Positions 1 to 9,717 are shown, counted from the stretch's first letter. The stretch: DNA of 47,589 bases from Azoarcus sp. (GCA_031268195.1 JAIRXQ010000032.1:1-47589); one strand, 5' to 3'. Notes: a model not told the origin generated them from the sequence alone. Translations and numbers: made by a program.

Positions 1-70
1 CTTCGACCAGACGCACCGCTTCCTGCTTGAATTCGTACGTGTAACGCGCACGAGTCGCTTTGTTCGTCAT
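1..70 (-). CDS. IS3-family transposase OrfA, N-terminal fragment
   Basis: The visible residues begin MTNKATRARYTYEFKQEAVR, the usual opening of IS3/IS911-type OrfA proteins. These start with a basic stretch and an EFKxEAVRL helix leading into a DNA-binding helix-turn-helix. A good ribosome binding site, AAGGAGA, lies just upstream of the ATG at 70-68. Only about 23 codons are inside the window, so it cannot be said whether the gene is intact or whether an orfB follows. It points away from gltD, toward the left edge. Confidence 0.7.
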   Translation of the reverse strand, partial: MTNKATRARYTYEFKQEAVRLVE

Positions 71-132
71 CTCATTCTCCTTGCTTTGATTACATCACAT
101 CGCAAGGGATACGTTTTTCAGGGGCAAGGTCA
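1..132 (-). mobile_element. End of an IS3-family insertion sequence, running off the left edge
   Basis: Read on the minus strand, a TG-initiated end TGACCTTGCCCCTGAAAA (starting at 132) lies about 60 bp upstream of a transposase start codon. IS3-family elements typically begin with TG followed by a pyrimidine-rich inverted repeat containing CCCC and then orfA, so the layout fits. The other end is outside the window, so the repeat cannot be matched to its partner and the target duplication cannot be checked. The host sequence would resume at about 133, some 40 bp beyond the gltD stop codon. Confidence 0.6.
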
Positions 133-173
133 GATTGGCAAAACTGCGTGATTCACCTCCAAAAAAAGAGGCT

Positions 174-1640
174 TCAACGCGGCAGAACGCTGCTTCCCAT
201 CAGGAACTCGTCTACTGCCCGTGCACATTGACGGCCTTCGCGGATGGCCCACACCACGAGCGATTGACCGCGCCGCATGTCCCCTGCTGCGAAAACCTTG
301 GGGATGTTGGTGGCGTAGCCGCCGCTGGCTTCGGTGCTGGCTTGTGCGTTGCCGCGGGGGTCTTTTTTGACGCCGAAGGCGTCCAGCACGCTTGCCACGG
401 GGTGGGTGAAGCCCATGGCGAGGAAGGCGCGTTCGGCGGGAAAGACTTCCTCGCTGCCCGCCACTTCGCCCATGCGGCCTTCGTTCCACTCCAGGCGCAC
501 CGTTTTGACGCCGGTGAGTTTGCCGTCCTTGCCGATGAATGCTTTGGTGGCAATCGAGTATTCGCGCTGGGTTTCGCCTTCGAGGTGCGAGGACGAGGTG
601 CGCAGCTTGGTGGGCCAGTAGGGCCACACCAGGGGTTTGTTTTCGCGTTCGGGCGGTTGCGGCATCAACTCGAATTGGGTCACGGTTTTCGCGCCGTGAC
701 GGTAGCTGGTGCCGACGCAGTCGGAGCCGGTGTCGCCGCCGCCGATGACCACGACGTTGCAGTCTTTGGCGGAGATGGGATTAGCGCCATCGCCCGCGAC
801 TGCATGGTTTTGCGGGATGAGGAATTCGAGCGCGAAATACACGCCTTCGAGTTCACGCCCTGGCACGGGCAGGTCGCGCGGCGTCTCGGCGCCGCCGGTG
901 AGCACCACGGCGTCGAATTCGGCGAGGATATCGGCGGCGGGCACGGTTTCTTGCGCGTCGCTGGCAACGCCTTTGGGCAATTCTTTGGCGCCGACGAGCA
1001 CGCCGGTGCGAAAAGAAACGCGCTCGGCTTCCATCTGCGCGACGCGGCGGTCGATTTGCGCCTTGTCGAGTTTGAAGTCGGGAATGCCGAAGCGCAGCAG
1101 GCCACCGACGCGGTTGTTTTTCTCGAACACGGTCACATCATGCCCGGCGCGCGCAAGTTGCTGCGCTGCCGACAGTCCGGCCGGGCCGCCGCCGACTACG
1201 GCCACTTTCTTGCCGGTCCTGGCGGGCGCCGGTTGCGGCTTCACCCAACCTTCTGACCATGCCTTGTCGATGATGGCTTCTTCGATCGACCTGATGCCGA
1301 CGGCCTCGGCGTTGTAGCCGAGCGTGCACGCGGCCTCGCAGATCGCGGGACAGACGCGGCCGGTGAATTCGGGGAAATTGTTGGTCGAGTGCAGCACGGC
1401 GGCGGCGCGTTGCCAGTCGCCCTTGAATACGAGGTCGTTCCAGTCCGGAATGATGTTATTGACCGGACAGGCATTGGTGCAAAACGGCACGCCGCAATCC
1501 ATGCAGCGCGCGCCTTGTACCTTGACCTTGTCGTCGGTCAGTGTCCGCACGAACTCTTTGTAATTGCCGAGGCGTTCGGACACGGGCAGGTATTCCTGCG
1601 GCTGGCGCTGAAATTCGAGAAATCCGGTGGGCTTGCCCAT
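174..1640 (-). CDS. gltD: Glutamate synthase (NADPH) small subunit GltD
   Basis: GltD supplies electrons from NADPH through FAD and Fe-S clusters to the large subunit GltB, which makes two glutamates from glutamine and 2-oxoglutarate. The 488 residues are close to the family size of about 470. An N-terminal Fe-S region holds [19 protein letters not shown] and CPAICEAAC. An FAD-binding [10 protein letters not shown] follows at about 150, then a second dinucleotide motif [11 protein letters not shown] at about 300. The C-terminus holds an [16 protein letters not shown] segment typical of the flavin domain. It lies 3 bp downstream of the gltB stop, so the two are surely cotranscribed. An IS end lies about 40 bp past its stop codon, and no clear intrinsic terminator is visible there. 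Confidence 0.97.
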   Translation of the reverse strand: MGKPTGFLEFQRQPQEYLPVSERLGNYKEFVRTLTDDKVKVQGARCMDCGVPFCTNACPVNNIIPDWNDLVFKGDWQRAAAVLHSTNNFPEFTGRVCPAICEAACTLGYNAEAVGIRSIEEAIIDKAWSEGWVKPQPAPARTGKKVAVVGGGPAGLSAAQQLARAGHDVTVFEKNNRVGGLLRFGIPDFKLDKAQIDRRVAQMEAERVSFRTGVLVGAKELPKGVASDAQETVPAADILAEFDAVVLTGGAETPRDLPVPGRELEGVYFALEFLIPQNHAVAGDGANPISAKDCNVVVIGGGDTGSDCVGTSYRHGAKTVTQFELMPQPPERENKPLVWPYWPTKLRTSSSHLEGETQREYSIATKAFIGKDGKLTGVKTVRLEWNEGRMGEVAGSEEVFPAERAFLAMGFTHPVASVLDAFGVKKDPRGNAQASTEASGGYATNIPKVFAAGDMRRGQSLVVWAIREGRQCARAVDEFLMGSSVLPR

Positions 1641-1643
1641 TTT

Positions 1644-4600
1644 TTATGCAACCTCCCGTTGCTGCTGGCGTTGCGCGGCGATTTCGTCGAGCACGCGACG
1701 GTATTCGTTCGGCATGATCTTGACGAAGCGGCCGCGACAGCCTTCCCAGTTGTCGAGGATGTGGCGGGCGCATTCGCTGCCGGTGAAGCGGGCATGGCGT
1801 TCGATCAGGCCCTTGAGGATGACTTCGTCGCGCATCGAGAGATGGTCGATGTCGATGCGCGCGCCGTTGGCGAATTCGCTTGCGGCGGCGGCGATGGTGG
1901 CGTCCGGCTCGGGCAGCGCTTCAAGTTTGACAGACGCCTGATTGCACAATTCCTTGAAATCGCCCGTGGCATCGAACACGTAGGCGACGCCGCCCGACAT
2001 CCCGGCGGCGAAGTTGCGCCCGGTGGCGCCGAGCACCACCACGGTGCCGCCGGTCATATATTCGCAACCGTGGTCGCCCACGCCCTCGATCACCGCGACC
2101 GCGCCGGAGTTGCGCACCGCGAAACGCTCCCCGGCCACGCCGGAGAAATACGCTTCGCCCTCGGTCGCGCCGTAGAGCACGGTGTTGCCGACGATGATGT
2201 TGCTGCTGGAGGCGCCCCGGAAATCGCGCGCCGGTTTGACGAGGACACGCCCGCCCGACAGTCCTTTGCCGACATAATCGTTGCCCTCGCCGGTCAGCTC
2301 CAGCGTGATGCCGCGCGCGAGGAAGGCCCCGAACGACTGCCCTGCCGTTCCCGCGAGGCGGATGCGGATGCTGTTTTCCGGTAGCCCCGCCCGCCCGTAT
2401 TTGGCGGCGAGCGCGCCGGAGAGCATGGTGCCGACGGTGCGGTTGATGTTCTTCACCGGCAGGTCGATTTCCACCTGTTCGCCGCGTTCGATGGCGGGCG
2501 CGGCGCGTTTCAGGAGTTCGTTGTCGAGCGCTTTGTCCAGACCGTGCGCCTGCCGTTCGAGATGCAGCCGCGCGACGCTGGCGGGCGCTTCGGGGCGGTA
2601 GAAGATGTTGCTGTAGTCGAGCCCGCGCGCTTTCCAGTGCGTGATGCCCTTTTTGATGTCGATGAGGTCGCTCCGTCCGATGAGTTCGTCGAACTTGCGG
2701 ATGCCCAGTTGGGCCATGAGTTCGCGTACTTCTTCCGCGACGAAGAAGAAGTAATTCACCACATGTTCGGGCTGGCCGGTGAAGCGGCGGCGCAGCACCG
2801 GGTCTTGCGTGGCGACTCCGACCGGGCAGGTGTTGAGGTGGCACTTGCGCATCATCACGCAGCCTTCGACCACCAGCGGCGCGGTGGAGAAGCCGAATTC
2901 GTCCGCACCGAGCAGTGCGCCGATCACCACGTCGCGGCCGGTTTTCATCTGGCCGTCGACCTGAAGCCGCACGCGGCCGCGCAGGCGGTTGATGACCAGC
3001 GTTTGCTGCGTTTCGGCCAGACCCAGTTCCCACGGCGCGCCTGCGTGCTTGATCGAGGACAAGGGCGAAGCGCCGGTGCCGCCGTCGTGACCGGAGATGA
3101 CGATGTGATCGGCCTTGGCTTTGGCGACCCCGGCGGCGACGGTGCCGACGCCGACTTCGGAGACGAGCTTGACCGAAATATCCGCGCGCGGATTGACGTT
3201 TTTCAGATCATGGATGAGCTGCGCCAGATCTTCGATGGAGTAGATGTCGTGGTGCGGCGGCGGCGAGATCAGGATGACGCCCGGTACCGAATGGCGCAGG
3301 AAACCGATGTATTCCGAAACCTTGTGGCCGGGCAGCTGGCCGCCCTCGCCGGGTTTCGCGCCCTGCGCCATTTTGATCTGGATCTGGTCGGCGTTGGCGA
3401 GGTATTCGGCGGTGACGCCGAAGCGCCCCGATGCCACTTGTTTGATCGAAGAGCGCAGCGAATCGCCCGCCGCGAGTTCGATGTCACGCTCGACTCTTGA
3501 CTCGCCGATCAGCTGCGACAGCTTCATTGCCTGCGTGACCGGTTTGAAACGGCGCGGATCTTCGCCGCCTTCGCCGGTGTTGGAGCGTCCGCCGATACGG
3601 TTCATGGCGATGGCGAGCGTGGTGTGCGCCTCGGTGGAGATCGAGCCGAGCGACATCGCGCCGGTCGCGAAACGCTTGACGATTTCGCGCGCCGGCTCCA
3701 CTTCGTCGAGCGGCACGGGCGCCGCAGCGGGCTTCAGTTCGAACAGGCCGCGCAGGGTCAGGTGGCGACGGCTTTGATCGTTGATGATCTTTGCATATTC
3801 CTTGTAAGTGTCGTACTTGCCCGCGCGCGTCGAATGCTGGAGCGTGGCGATGGCTTCCGGCGTGAGCATGTGCTCGTCGCCGCGCACGCGGTAAGCGTAT
3901 TCGCCGCCCGGATCGAGCATGTCGACCAGCACCGGGTCGGCCCCGAATGCCTTCTTGTGCAGGCGGATGGCTTCTTCCATCGCCTCGAAAACGCCGATGC
4001 CCTCGACCTTGCTGGAGGTGCCGTTGAAGTAGCGGTCGACGAACGCCTGTTGCAGACCGACGGCCTCGAAGATTTGCGCGCCGGTATAGGACATGTAGGT
4101 GGAGATGCCCATCTTGGACATCACCTTGCGCAAGCCCTTGCCGATCGCCTTGACGTAGTTGTGGATGTACGTCTCGCCCTGCTCGCCGCCACCGGCAAGC
4201 TGGCTCATGGTTTCCAGCGTGACGTAGGGGTGGACGGCTTCCGCGCCGAAACCGGCGAGCACGGCGAAATGGTGCGTTTCGCGCACGCTGCCGGTTTCGA
4301 CCACCAGGCCGGCGCGGGTGCGCAGGCCCTGCGCGACCAGATGCTGATGGATGGCGGACAGCGCCAGCAACGCCGGGATCGCCACTGAACCGGCGTCTAC
4401 CTTGCGGTCGGAGACGATGAGAATGTTGTTGCCTTGCAGGACGGCGCTTTCCGCCTCGGCGCACAGCGATGCCAGCCGCGCTTCCACGCCCTCGCGTCCC
4501 CACTGCGCCGGGTAGCAGATGTCCAGTTCGGCGGAGCGGAATTTGTCGTGGGTGTAGCGCGCGATGTTGCGAATCTTCGCCATGTCCGCGAAGTCCAGCA

Positions 4601-6308
4601 CCGGCTGGGTGACTTCGAGCCGGAACGGGGGATTGATCTCGTTGATCTCCAGCAGATTGGGTTTCGGCCCGATGAAGGAGACGAGCGACATCACCAGTTG
4701 CTCGCGGATCGGGTCGATCGGCGGGTTCGTCACCTGCGCGAACAATTGGCGGAAATAGTTGAACAGCGGCTTTTCCTTGCCGGAGAGCACCGCGAGCGGG
4801 GAGTCGTTGCCCATCGAGCCGGTGGCTTCCTCGCCGCTGCGGCCCATCGGTTCGAGGATGAATTTGATGTCCTCCTGCGTGAAGCCGAACGCCTGCTGGC
4901 GGTCGAGCAGGCTGGCGCCGGAGGTAGGCGCGCAGGAGGCCGCACAATCGAGCTCATCGAGCTTGATATTGATCTTCTCCAGCCAGTCGCCGTAGGGGCG
5001 CGCGCGCGCCAGCGAATCCTTGATTTCCTTGTCATCGATGATGCGGCCCTGATCCATATCGATCAGGAACATCTTGCCCGGCTGCAAGCGCCACTTCTTG
5101 ACGATCTTGCTGTCGGGAATCGGCAGCACGCCAGCCTCGGAGGCCATCACCACGAAATCGTCGTCGGTGATGAAATAGCGCGCCGGACGCAACCCATTGC
5201 GATCCAGCGTCGCGCCGATCTGGCGTCCGTCCGTAAACGCCACGGCAGCGGGGCCGTCCCACGGCTCCATCATCGCGGCGTGATATTCGTAGAAAGCGCG
5301 GCGCGGCGCATCCATCTGCGCATGCGATTCCCACGCCTCGGGAATCATCATCAAGAGCGCGTGGGCCATCGAATAGCCGCTCATCACCAGCAGTTCCAGC
5401 GCGTTGTCGAAGGCGGCGGAATCGGACTGGCCTGGATAAATCAGCGGCCAGATCTTCCTTAGATCTTCGCCCAGCAGCGGCGAGGAGACGCCTTTTTCCC
5501 GTGCGCGCATCCAGTTATAGTTGCCGCGCACCGTGTTGATTTCGCCGTTGTGGGCAATGTAGCGGAACGGCTGCGACAGGTTCCACTTCGGGAAAGTGTT
5601 GGTGGAGAAGCGCTGATGCACCAGCGCCAGCGCCGAGATGGCACGAGGGTCGGTGAGGTCGGTGTAATAGACCCCCACCTGCGGCGCGAGCAGCAGCCCC
5701 TTGTAGCCGACGGTGCGCGCCGAGAACGAAGTGGCGTAATACGCCTCGCCGTGCTTGAGCTTTAGCGCACCGATGGCGTTGGCGGCGCGGCGGCGGGCCA
5801 CGAACAGTTTGCGTTCCAGCGCCTCGGTGACCATCACATCCGGGCCGCGGCCGACGAAGAGTTGGCGGATCACTGGCTCGGTGGCCTTCACCGCCGGCGA
5901 CATCGGCATCTCACGGTTCACCGGCACGTCGCGCCAGCCCAGGACGGTCTGCCCCTCGGCGCGCACGGCGCGTTCGAGCGCTTCCTCACAGGCGAGCCGG
6001 GTGGCGGCTTCCTGTGGCAAAAATACCATCGCCACGCCGTATTCGCCTTCGGGCGGTAGCGTCACACCTTGCCTGGCCATCTCCTCGCGGTAGAGCGCAT
6101 CGGGGATCTGGATCAGGATGCCCGCGCCGTCGCCCTGCAAGGGGTCGGCCCCCACCGCGCCGCGGTGGTCGATGTTTTTCAGGATTTCCAGACCTTGCAA
6201 AACGATTTCGTGCGACTTCTTGCCCCGGATATGGGCGATGAAGCCCACGCCACAGGCGTCGTGTTCATTTGCCGGGTCGTAAAGTCCCTGCTTCCGCGGG
6301 AGATCCAT
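1644..6308 (-). CDS. gltB: Glutamate synthase large subunit GltB
   Basis: GltB hydrolyses glutamine in an N-terminal Ntn amidotransferase domain and channels ammonia to an FMN/3Fe-4S synthase domain that aminates 2-oxoglutarate. I chose the ATG at 6308 ([12 protein letters not shown]), giving about 1554 residues, because GAGGA lies 8 bases upstream. The longer open frame (to 6374) starts with TTG inside the leader terminator. The maturation cysteine is in DACGVGF, so the propeptide would be about 18 residues. Downstream are the [13 protein letters not shown] and [15 protein letters not shown] segments of the synthase domain, the Cys-rich [11 protein letters not shown] cluster region, and a C-terminal glycine-rich beta helix (GGTVVVLG). 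gltD follows immediately. Confidence 0.97.
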   Translation of the reverse strand: MDLPRKQGLYDPANEHDACGVGFIAHIRGKKSHEIVLQGLEILKNIDHRGAVGADPLQGDGAGILIQIPDALYREEMARQGVTLPPEGEYGVAMVFLPQEAATRLACEEALERAVRAEGQTVLGWRDVPVNREMPMSPAVKATEPVIRQLFVGRGPDVMVTEALERKLFVARRRAANAIGALKLKHGEAYYATSFSARTVGYKGLLLAPQVGVYYTDLTDPRAISALALVHQRFSTNTFPKWNLSQPFRYIAHNGEINTVRGNYNWMRAREKGVSSPLLGEDLRKIWPLIYPGQSDSAAFDNALELLVMSGYSMAHALLMMIPEAWESHAQMDAPRRAFYEYHAAMMEPWDGPAAVAFTDGRQIGATLDRNGLRPARYFITDDDFVVMASEAGVLPIPDSKIVKKWRLQPGKMFLIDMDQGRIIDDKEIKDSLARARPYGDWLEKINIKLDELDCAASCAPTSGASLLDRQQAFGFTQEDIKFILEPMGRSGEEATGSMGNDSPLAVLSGKEKPLFNYFRQLFAQVTNPPIDPIREQLVMSLVSFIGPKPNLLEINEINPPFRLEVTQPVLDFADMAKIRNIARYTHDKFRSAELDICYPAQWGREGVEARLASLCAEAESAVLQGNNILIVSDRKVDAGSVAIPALLALSAIHQHLVAQGLRTRAGLVVETGSVRETHHFAVLAGFGAEAVHPYVTLETMSQLAGGGEQGETYIHNYVKAIGKGLRKVMSKMGISTYMSYTGAQIFEAVGLQQAFVDRYFNGTSSKVEGIGVFEAMEEAIRLHKKAFGADPVLVDMLDPGGEYAYRVRGDEHMLTPEAIATLQHSTRAGKYDTYKEYAKIINDQSRRHLTLRGLFELKPAAAPVPLDEVEPAREIVKRFATGAMSLGSISTEAHTTLAIAMNRIGGRSNTGEGGEDPRRFKPVTQAMKLSQLIGESRVERDIELAAGDSLRSSIKQVASGRFGVTAEYLANADQIQIKMAQGAKPGEGGQLPGHKVSEYIGFLRHSVPGVILISPPPHHDIYSIEDLAQLIHDLKNVNPRADISVKLVSEVGVGTVAAGVAKAKADHIVISGHDGGTGASPLSSIKHAGAPWELGLAETQQTLVINRLRGRVRLQVDGQMKTGRDVVIGALLGADEFGFSTAPLVVEGCVMMRKCHLNTCPVGVATQDPVLRRRFTGQPEHVVNYFFFVAEEVRELMAQLGIRKFDELIGRSDLIDIKKGITHWKARGLDYSNIFYRPEAPASVARLHLERQAHGLDKALDNELLKRAAPAIERGEQVEIDLPVKNINRTVGTMLSGALAAKYGRAGLPENSIRIRLAGTAGQSFGAFLARGITLELTGEGNDYVGKGLSGGRVLVKPARDFRGASSSNIIVGNTVLYGATEGEAYFSGVAGERFAVRNSGAVAVIEGVGDHGCEYMTGGTVVVLGATGRNFAAGMSGGVAYVFDATGDFKELCNQASVKLEALPEPDATIAAAASEFANGARIDIDHLSMRDEVILKGLIERHARFTGSECARHILDNWEGCRGRFVKIMPNEYRRVLDEIAAQRQQQREVA

Positions 6309-6356
6309 CGCTCTATCCTCGAAACGTCTTTCTAGCCGTGTTTGCCGAGCGGGCAC

Positions 6357-6402
6357 AAAAAAGCCGGGCGACAAAAAACCGGGCGCGCTGGCGCCCCGGC
6401 TT
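6357..6402 (-). terminator. Intrinsic terminator/attenuator in the gltB leader
   Basis: On the minus strand CCGGGGCGC pairs across a CA loop with GCGCGCCCGG (6399-6379, one bulge), followed by six T. A second CCCGGCTTTTTT copy (6368-6357) can pair with the upstream AAGCCGGG. The structure sits between a good promoter (6474-6446) and the gltB ATG, so it can stop leader transcripts. It could also just terminate the hydrolase gene upstream. A GGCGCGC stretch 5' of the hairpin can pair with its 3' arm (GCGCGCC) and would act as an antiterminator. Confidence 0.65.
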
Positions 6403-6445
6403 CGCGCGCCTCTTGGCCACCGGAACCACTCGAACGGGAGCGGCG

Positions 6446-6474
6446 AATATACCCCCGTCGGCCGCGTGGTTCAA
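6446..6474 (-). promoter_or_regulatory. sigma70-type promoter for gltBD
   Basis: The minus strand reads TTGAAC, 17 bp, TATATT, a close match to the sigma70 consensus with ideal spacing. Transcription should begin near 6440, giving a leader of about 130 nucleotides that contains the terminator described separately. Confidence 0.65.
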
Positions 6475-6546
6475 GCAGTTTTGCAGTGCGGCAAGTCTAT
6501 GATGTATAGGTTAAATTTGGCTTTTCCCTCCGTCACGCTTCGCGTG

Positions 6547-6575
6547 CCGCCTCCTTTGGGGAGGGCGGTTTTTTT
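6547..6575 (+). terminator. Plus-strand terminator-like hairpin with no matching gene
   Basis: CCGCCTCC and GGAGGGCGG form a stem (one bulged base) around a TTTGG loop and are followed by seven T on the plus strand. A smaller CACGC-TTC-GCGTG hairpin lies just before it. No plus-strand gene precedes it here, so it may be a dispersed repeat or may serve an unannotated short transcript. The rest of 6475-6632 holds nothing else I can recognise. Confidence 0.4.
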
Positions 6576-6632
6576 GAGGCACCCTCCGGGAGGCGCGGCC
6601 CGCGAAGCCGACCGGGGGCGGAGGTTTCGGAA

Positions 6633-7511
6633 TCAGCGAAAAACCACCGAGCGCCGCTTTTTCTGGGCGAAAAGCCAGTCCCACGTCCCCTCGTCGCTCA
6701 TGGCGCGGGCGGGGTCATGGCCCATGTCGGGGAAAAGGCTCAGTTTCGGATGCCCGCCCGCCGCGCGGAGCGCCACATCCATGCGCCGCGCCGCCGCCGG
6801 GTAAACGTTGCGGTCCTGCTCGCCGTGGAAAATCCGGATCGGCGTGCGGTAATAAAGCGACGCCTTGGCCGGATCGCCGTTGCCCGCGATCGGGATGGCC
6901 GCTGCGAACAGATCGGGCTGCATTTCCAGCGCGCGATAGACGCCCATGCCGCCCATCGAAAAACCGACGATGTAGATGCGATCCCGGTCGATCGGATAGC
7001 GCTGCCCGGCCTGCGCCACCCAGCCCAGCATCATCTCCAGCGGGCCGGGACGTTCAGGTGCGGCGGGCGGCTCGAAGAGCGCGGGCGCTGTGTGCGGCTT
7101 CATCGTGTATTCGACGATTTTCCGGTACGGTATTCCCCACCATGAATCGGGCGGGCATTGCGGCACGAACACGAAGGCCGGGTAACGTTCTCGCCACGCG
7201 GGTTGGGCCAGATTCAGGACGTGCGCTCCCATCTGCTGCTTGTTGTCCGTGCCGCGCTCGCCAGAACCGTGCAGATAGATCAGCAGCGGATATTTTCGCC
7301 CCGCGTCCACAGCCTCCGGCGGCATGAAACGGAACGGCAGCTTCCGCCCGCCCGCCTGCACCATGCCGGAGCCGAACGACAACGCCAGCCTGGCGTGCGC
7401 CTCGGCCAGCGCCTGTTCCTGAGCCTGCAAGGCCGTCTTGCCGGGTTCCTGCGCCCGGATGGGCGTGGACATCGAAACGACGGCAGCCAGCAAGATTGCA
7501 ATCCTTCGCAT
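6633..7511 (-). CDS. Secreted alpha/beta-hydrolase (esterase/phospholipase-like)
   Basis: The product probably hydrolyses an ester or similar bond in the periplasm; the substrate is unknown. The 292 residues start with a Sec signal (MRRIAILLAAVVSMSTPIRA). The catalytic domain has YLHGSGERG (oxyanion region, about 79), the nucleophile elbow GFSMGG (about 188), an acid candidate in HGEQDRNV (about 235) and the catalytic His in GHDPAR (about 265). The arrangement matches the dienelactone-hydrolase/PHB-depolymerase type group with an HGSGERG motif. The gene stands alone upstream of the gltBD promoter. The spare Trp- and Pro-rich insertion around 115-150 is probably a lid. Confidence 0.85.
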   Translation of the reverse strand: MRRIAILLAAVVSMSTPIRAQEPGKTALQAQEQALAEAHARLALSFGSGMVQAGGRKLPFRFMPPEAVDAGRKYPLLIYLHGSGERGTDNKQQMGAHVLNLAQPAWRERYPAFVFVPQCPPDSWWGIPYRKIVEYTMKPHTAPALFEPPAAPERPGPLEMMLGWVAQAGQRYPIDRDRIYIVGFSMGGMGVYRALEMQPDLFAAAIPIAGNGDPAKASLYYRTPIRIFHGEQDRNVYPAAARRMDVALRAAGGHPKLSLFPDMGHDPARAMSDEGTWDWLFAQKKRRSVVFR

Positions 7512-7609
7512 GCGTTTTCTCGTTGGATGCGGGAAAGCACCATTCTCACCCCATTGCGTCCGGCAAGCGTGTTTCCGGTGCAGGGCAATCGCACGAACCC
7601 AGCTTGCCG

Positions 7610-7935
7610 CTACACCTCCATGCCGAACAAGTGTACGCGATAGAGATCGGAAGTTGCGGCGACGAGTCGTCGCACCTTGATGCCGCCTTTGCGCGGGATG
7701 GGATCGAGACGAATGAGATTGACCGTCATGTGCTTGAGCACAGCGAGATTGTGCGCTGCATGCCTGGTGCGCGCCCGCATCTGGTCATCGCCAAAGGCGA
7801 CATCCATACACCAATGCTGGCCTGCGTGCCCATCGCATCGATCGTCACGATACATCCTTCGAGAGCGAGCGTTTGCAGCAGAGTCGGGATCGCCGTCTTT
7901 TCGTTGGACTTTTAGTCGTAGTCTGCTTGCCGTCT
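7610..7935 (-). pseudogene. Decayed ISAs1-family transposase with internal deletion
   Basis: Two pieces of one ISAs1-type transposase lie in different minus-strand frames. The upstream piece (about 7905-7821) encodes AIPTLLQTLALEGCIVTIDA followed by MGTQ, the family's central catalytic Asp region. The downstream piece (about 7819-7610) encodes HWCMDVAFGDDQMRAR, AAHNLAVLKHMTVNLIRLDP and the C-terminus. In intact proteins these blocks are separated by more than a hundred residues, so an internal deletion joined them out of frame near 7820. The N-terminal third is also missing. A 109-codon open frame crosses the scar, but it is a by-product and not a functional gene. Confidence 0.8.
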
Positions 7936-8219
7936 CCATGAATCGCTCCAGAAAGACAGAAAACTACATAAAACAAAAGGCTGTGAACAGTCCCCGGTGT
8001 AAGCCTTGGTGCGTAAACGAAAAAATGTCAGCGTGTACGATGGCGGCATTCATGCGATTGCCCTACGCTGGAGGGCGAATGTGAATGTATCTCCCGGCAG
8101 GTTTTCGCGGACGGGGTTTTCCGGGTTTTCGGCCACGCCGACCCGGAGGGGCGCATCGAGCCGGGCAACGCTCCGGAAGGCGTTCCGAGAATGATCGAAC
8201 GCGTGCGGCGCAGTCGAGC

Positions 8220-8249
8220 TTGTCGCGCATGCCACGGCTCTTATACAAT
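8220..8249 (+). promoter_or_regulatory. sigma70-type promoter upstream of tpiA
   Basis: TTGTCG is followed at 16 bp by TATACA, or at 18 bp by TACAAT, directly upstream of tpiA. Either reading places the transcription start about 20 bases before the chosen ATG. The interval 7936-8219 before it shows no recognisable gene. Confidence 0.5.
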
Positions 8250-8278
8250 CGCGCGTTTTCGTGGACGCATTCTTGCAC

Positions 8279-9028
8279 ATGGCACAAAAGCATAAACTCG
8301 TTGCCGGTAACTGGAAGCTCAACGGCGGCCTTGCCGCGAATGCGGCACTTCTTGGGGCGCTCGAGGCCGTGGCCGGGGTGGAGGTGGCTGTGTGTCCGCC
8401 GTTTCCGTATCTGGCGCAGGCCGCTTCGCTCCTGAAAGGCGTCGCGCTGGGGGCGCAGTCGGTGAGCGAGTTCCAAAGCGGCGCGTATACGGGCGAAGTG
8501 AGCGCGGAAATGCTCGCGGAGCTGGGTTGCAAATTCGCCATCGTCGGGCATTCCGAGCGGCGGGCGCTGTTCGGAGAGGACGAGGCGAGTGTGGGACGGA
8601 AGACGGCGGCAGCGTTGCGGGCGGGGCTGGTGCCCATTGTCTGTGTGGGCGAGTCGCTGGCCGAGCGCGAGGCGGGGCAGGCGTCGGCGGTGATTCGCCG
8701 TCAGCTGGATGCCGTGCGCACGGTCGTGGGCACGCCGGCATTCGCCAGGCTGGAGATCGCCTACGAGCCGGTATGGGCCATCGGCACCGGGCGCGCGGCC
8801 ACGGCAGCGCAGGCACAGGAGGTTCATGCCGACATCCGACGCTGGCTCGGTGAGCAGGGGGCGGACGCGAAGGCGGTGCGTATCCTCTATGGTGGCAGCG
8901 TCAAGGCCGACAACGCGGCGGAGTTGTTTGGGATGCCGGATGTCGATGGCGGCCTGATCGGCGGCGCGGCGCTGGTTGCGCAAGATTTCATGGCCATCTG
9001 CCGGGCGGCGGTGGCGCAAGGGGCCTGA
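8279..9028 (+). CDS. tpiA: Triosephosphate isomerase
   Basis: TpiA interconverts dihydroxyacetone phosphate and glyceraldehyde 3-phosphate in glycolysis and gluconeogenesis. The 249-residue TIM barrel has all landmarks. They are the substrate lysine in AGNWKLNGG (about 11), the catalytic His in FAIVGHSERR (about 95), the catalytic Glu in AYEPVWAIGTG (about 165), and the phosphate loops LYGGSVKADN (about 208) and DGGLIGGAAL (about 230). An in-frame GTG lies six codons upstream, but the ATG at 8279 (MAQKHKLVAGNW) gives the normal N-terminus. No good Shine-Dalgarno precedes it. secG follows after 32 bp and is probably cotranscribed, a common proteobacterial pairing. Confidence 0.97.
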   Translation: MAQKHKLVAGNWKLNGGLAANAALLGALEAVAGVEVAVCPPFPYLAQAASLLKGVALGAQSVSEFQSGAYTGEVSAEMLAELGCKFAIVGHSERRALFGEDEASVGRKTAAALRAGLVPIVCVGESLAEREAGQASAVIRRQLDAVRTVVGTPAFARLEIAYEPVWAIGTGRAATAAQAQEVHADIRRWLGEQGADAKAVRILYGGSVKADNAAELFGMPDVDGGLIGGAALVAQDFMAICRAAVAQGA

Positions 9029-9060
9029 ACGCGGGCCCGGACGGTTTTTTCGAGGTAACG

Positions 9061-9474
9061 ATGGGTAATTCGACTTGGTTCAATTTGTTGCTGCTCATAC
9101 AAGTCATCGCGGGGCTGGGGGTGATCGGCCTCGTGCTCATGCAGCATGGCAAGGGCGCGGATATGGGCGCGGCCTTCGGCAGTGGCGCCTCGGGCAGCCT
9201 GTTCGGCGCATCCGGCTCGGCCAATTTCCTGAGCCGCACGACGGCGGTGCTGGCAACGGTGTTCTTCGTCGCCAGTCTGGGGCTGGCGTATCTGGCTAGC
9301 CATCGCGAGGCGGCTCCGGCCCACATCATGGAAGGTGTCAGCGTGCCAGCGGCGCAAGAAAAGCCGGCGGTTCCGGCAGCGAATGATTCCGTCCCTGCCG
9401 CTTCCAGCGCCGAAACGGCGGAACCTGTGGCGGGAGAAGGCGCCCCATCGAACGAGGGCGCCATTCCCGAATAA
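9061..9474 (+). CDS. secG: Preprotein translocase subunit SecG
   Basis: SecG is the small inner-membrane partner of SecYE that aids SecA-driven protein export. The 137 residues contain two membrane helices (about 6-24 and 58-78) joined by the conserved loop QHGKGADMGAAFGSG (about 28-42) and SGSANFLSR. The C-terminal 55 residues are an Ala/Pro/Glu-rich tail, longer than in E. coli SecG (110 residues) but common in betaproteobacteria. A GAGG lies a few bases before the ATG. tpiA upstream and tRNA-Leu plus nuo downstream is the usual neighbourhood. Confidence 0.95.
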   Translation: MGNSTWFNLLLLIQVIAGLGVIGLVLMQHGKGADMGAAFGSGASGSLFGASGSANFLSRTTAVLATVFFVASLGLAYLASHREAAPAHIMEGVSVPAAQEKPAVPAANDSVPAASSAETAEPVAGEGAPSNEGAIPE

Positions 9475-9535
9475 GCGCGAGGGCATGCGGAGAACGGTAT
9501 GCGACGCTTGTGATGCACCGTTCCCGTCGTTCCTT

Positions 9536-9564
9536 TTGCGCAATGCGGCAAAAAAACATAGAAT
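9536..9564 (+). promoter_or_regulatory. Promoter of tRNA-Leu
   Basis: TTGCGC and TAGAAT are separated by exactly 17 bp, with the -10 box ending 13 bases before the tRNA 5' end. The spacing fits a short precursor leader. Confidence 0.6.
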
Positions 9565-9577
9565 CGCGATTTCTCGT

Positions 9578-9662
9578 GCCGACGTGGTGAAATTGGTAGA
9601 CACGCTATCTTGAGGGGGTAGTGGCGAAAGCCGTATGAGTTCGAGTCTCATCGCCGGCACCA
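9578..9662 (+). tRNA. tRNA-Leu, anticodon GAG
   Basis: The 85-nt sequence folds as a class II tRNA. It has acceptor GCCGACG with CGCCGGC (one A-C mismatch at the fifth pair), D arm GTG/CAC, and anticodon stem CTATC/GGTAG around the loop TTGAGGG, giving anticodon GAG, which reads CUC/CUU. A long variable arm and the T arm ATGAG-TTCGAGT-CTCAT follow. Discriminator A is at 9659 and the CCA end is encoded. Confidence 0.95.
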
Positions 9663-9696
9663 TTTATGAGAAGTTGCAGCTTGCTTGAGTGTTGAG

Positions 9697-9717
9697 CGCC
9701 CGCATGTCGCGGGCGTT
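9697..9717 (+). terminator. Hairpin after tRNA-Leu
   Basis: CGCCCGC and GCGGGCG form a perfect 7-bp stem around a 5-nt loop, followed by only two T. It is a plausible but weak terminator between the tRNA and the nuo operon. A candidate -35/-10 pair for nuoA downstream (TTTTCA, 17 bp, CATACG near 9759-9788) is too weak to call. Confidence 0.4.

Noticed and set aside
6309-6374. Upstream TTG start for gltB (22 extra codons)
   Set aside because: Lies in the leader terminator, with no ribosome binding site; the ATG at 6308 has GAGGA.
6309-6431. Leader peptide in the gltB 5' region (GTG start, about 38 codons)
   Set aside because: No Shine-Dalgarno and no enrichment for Glu or Gln codons; it is Arg/Ala-rich as expected by chance.
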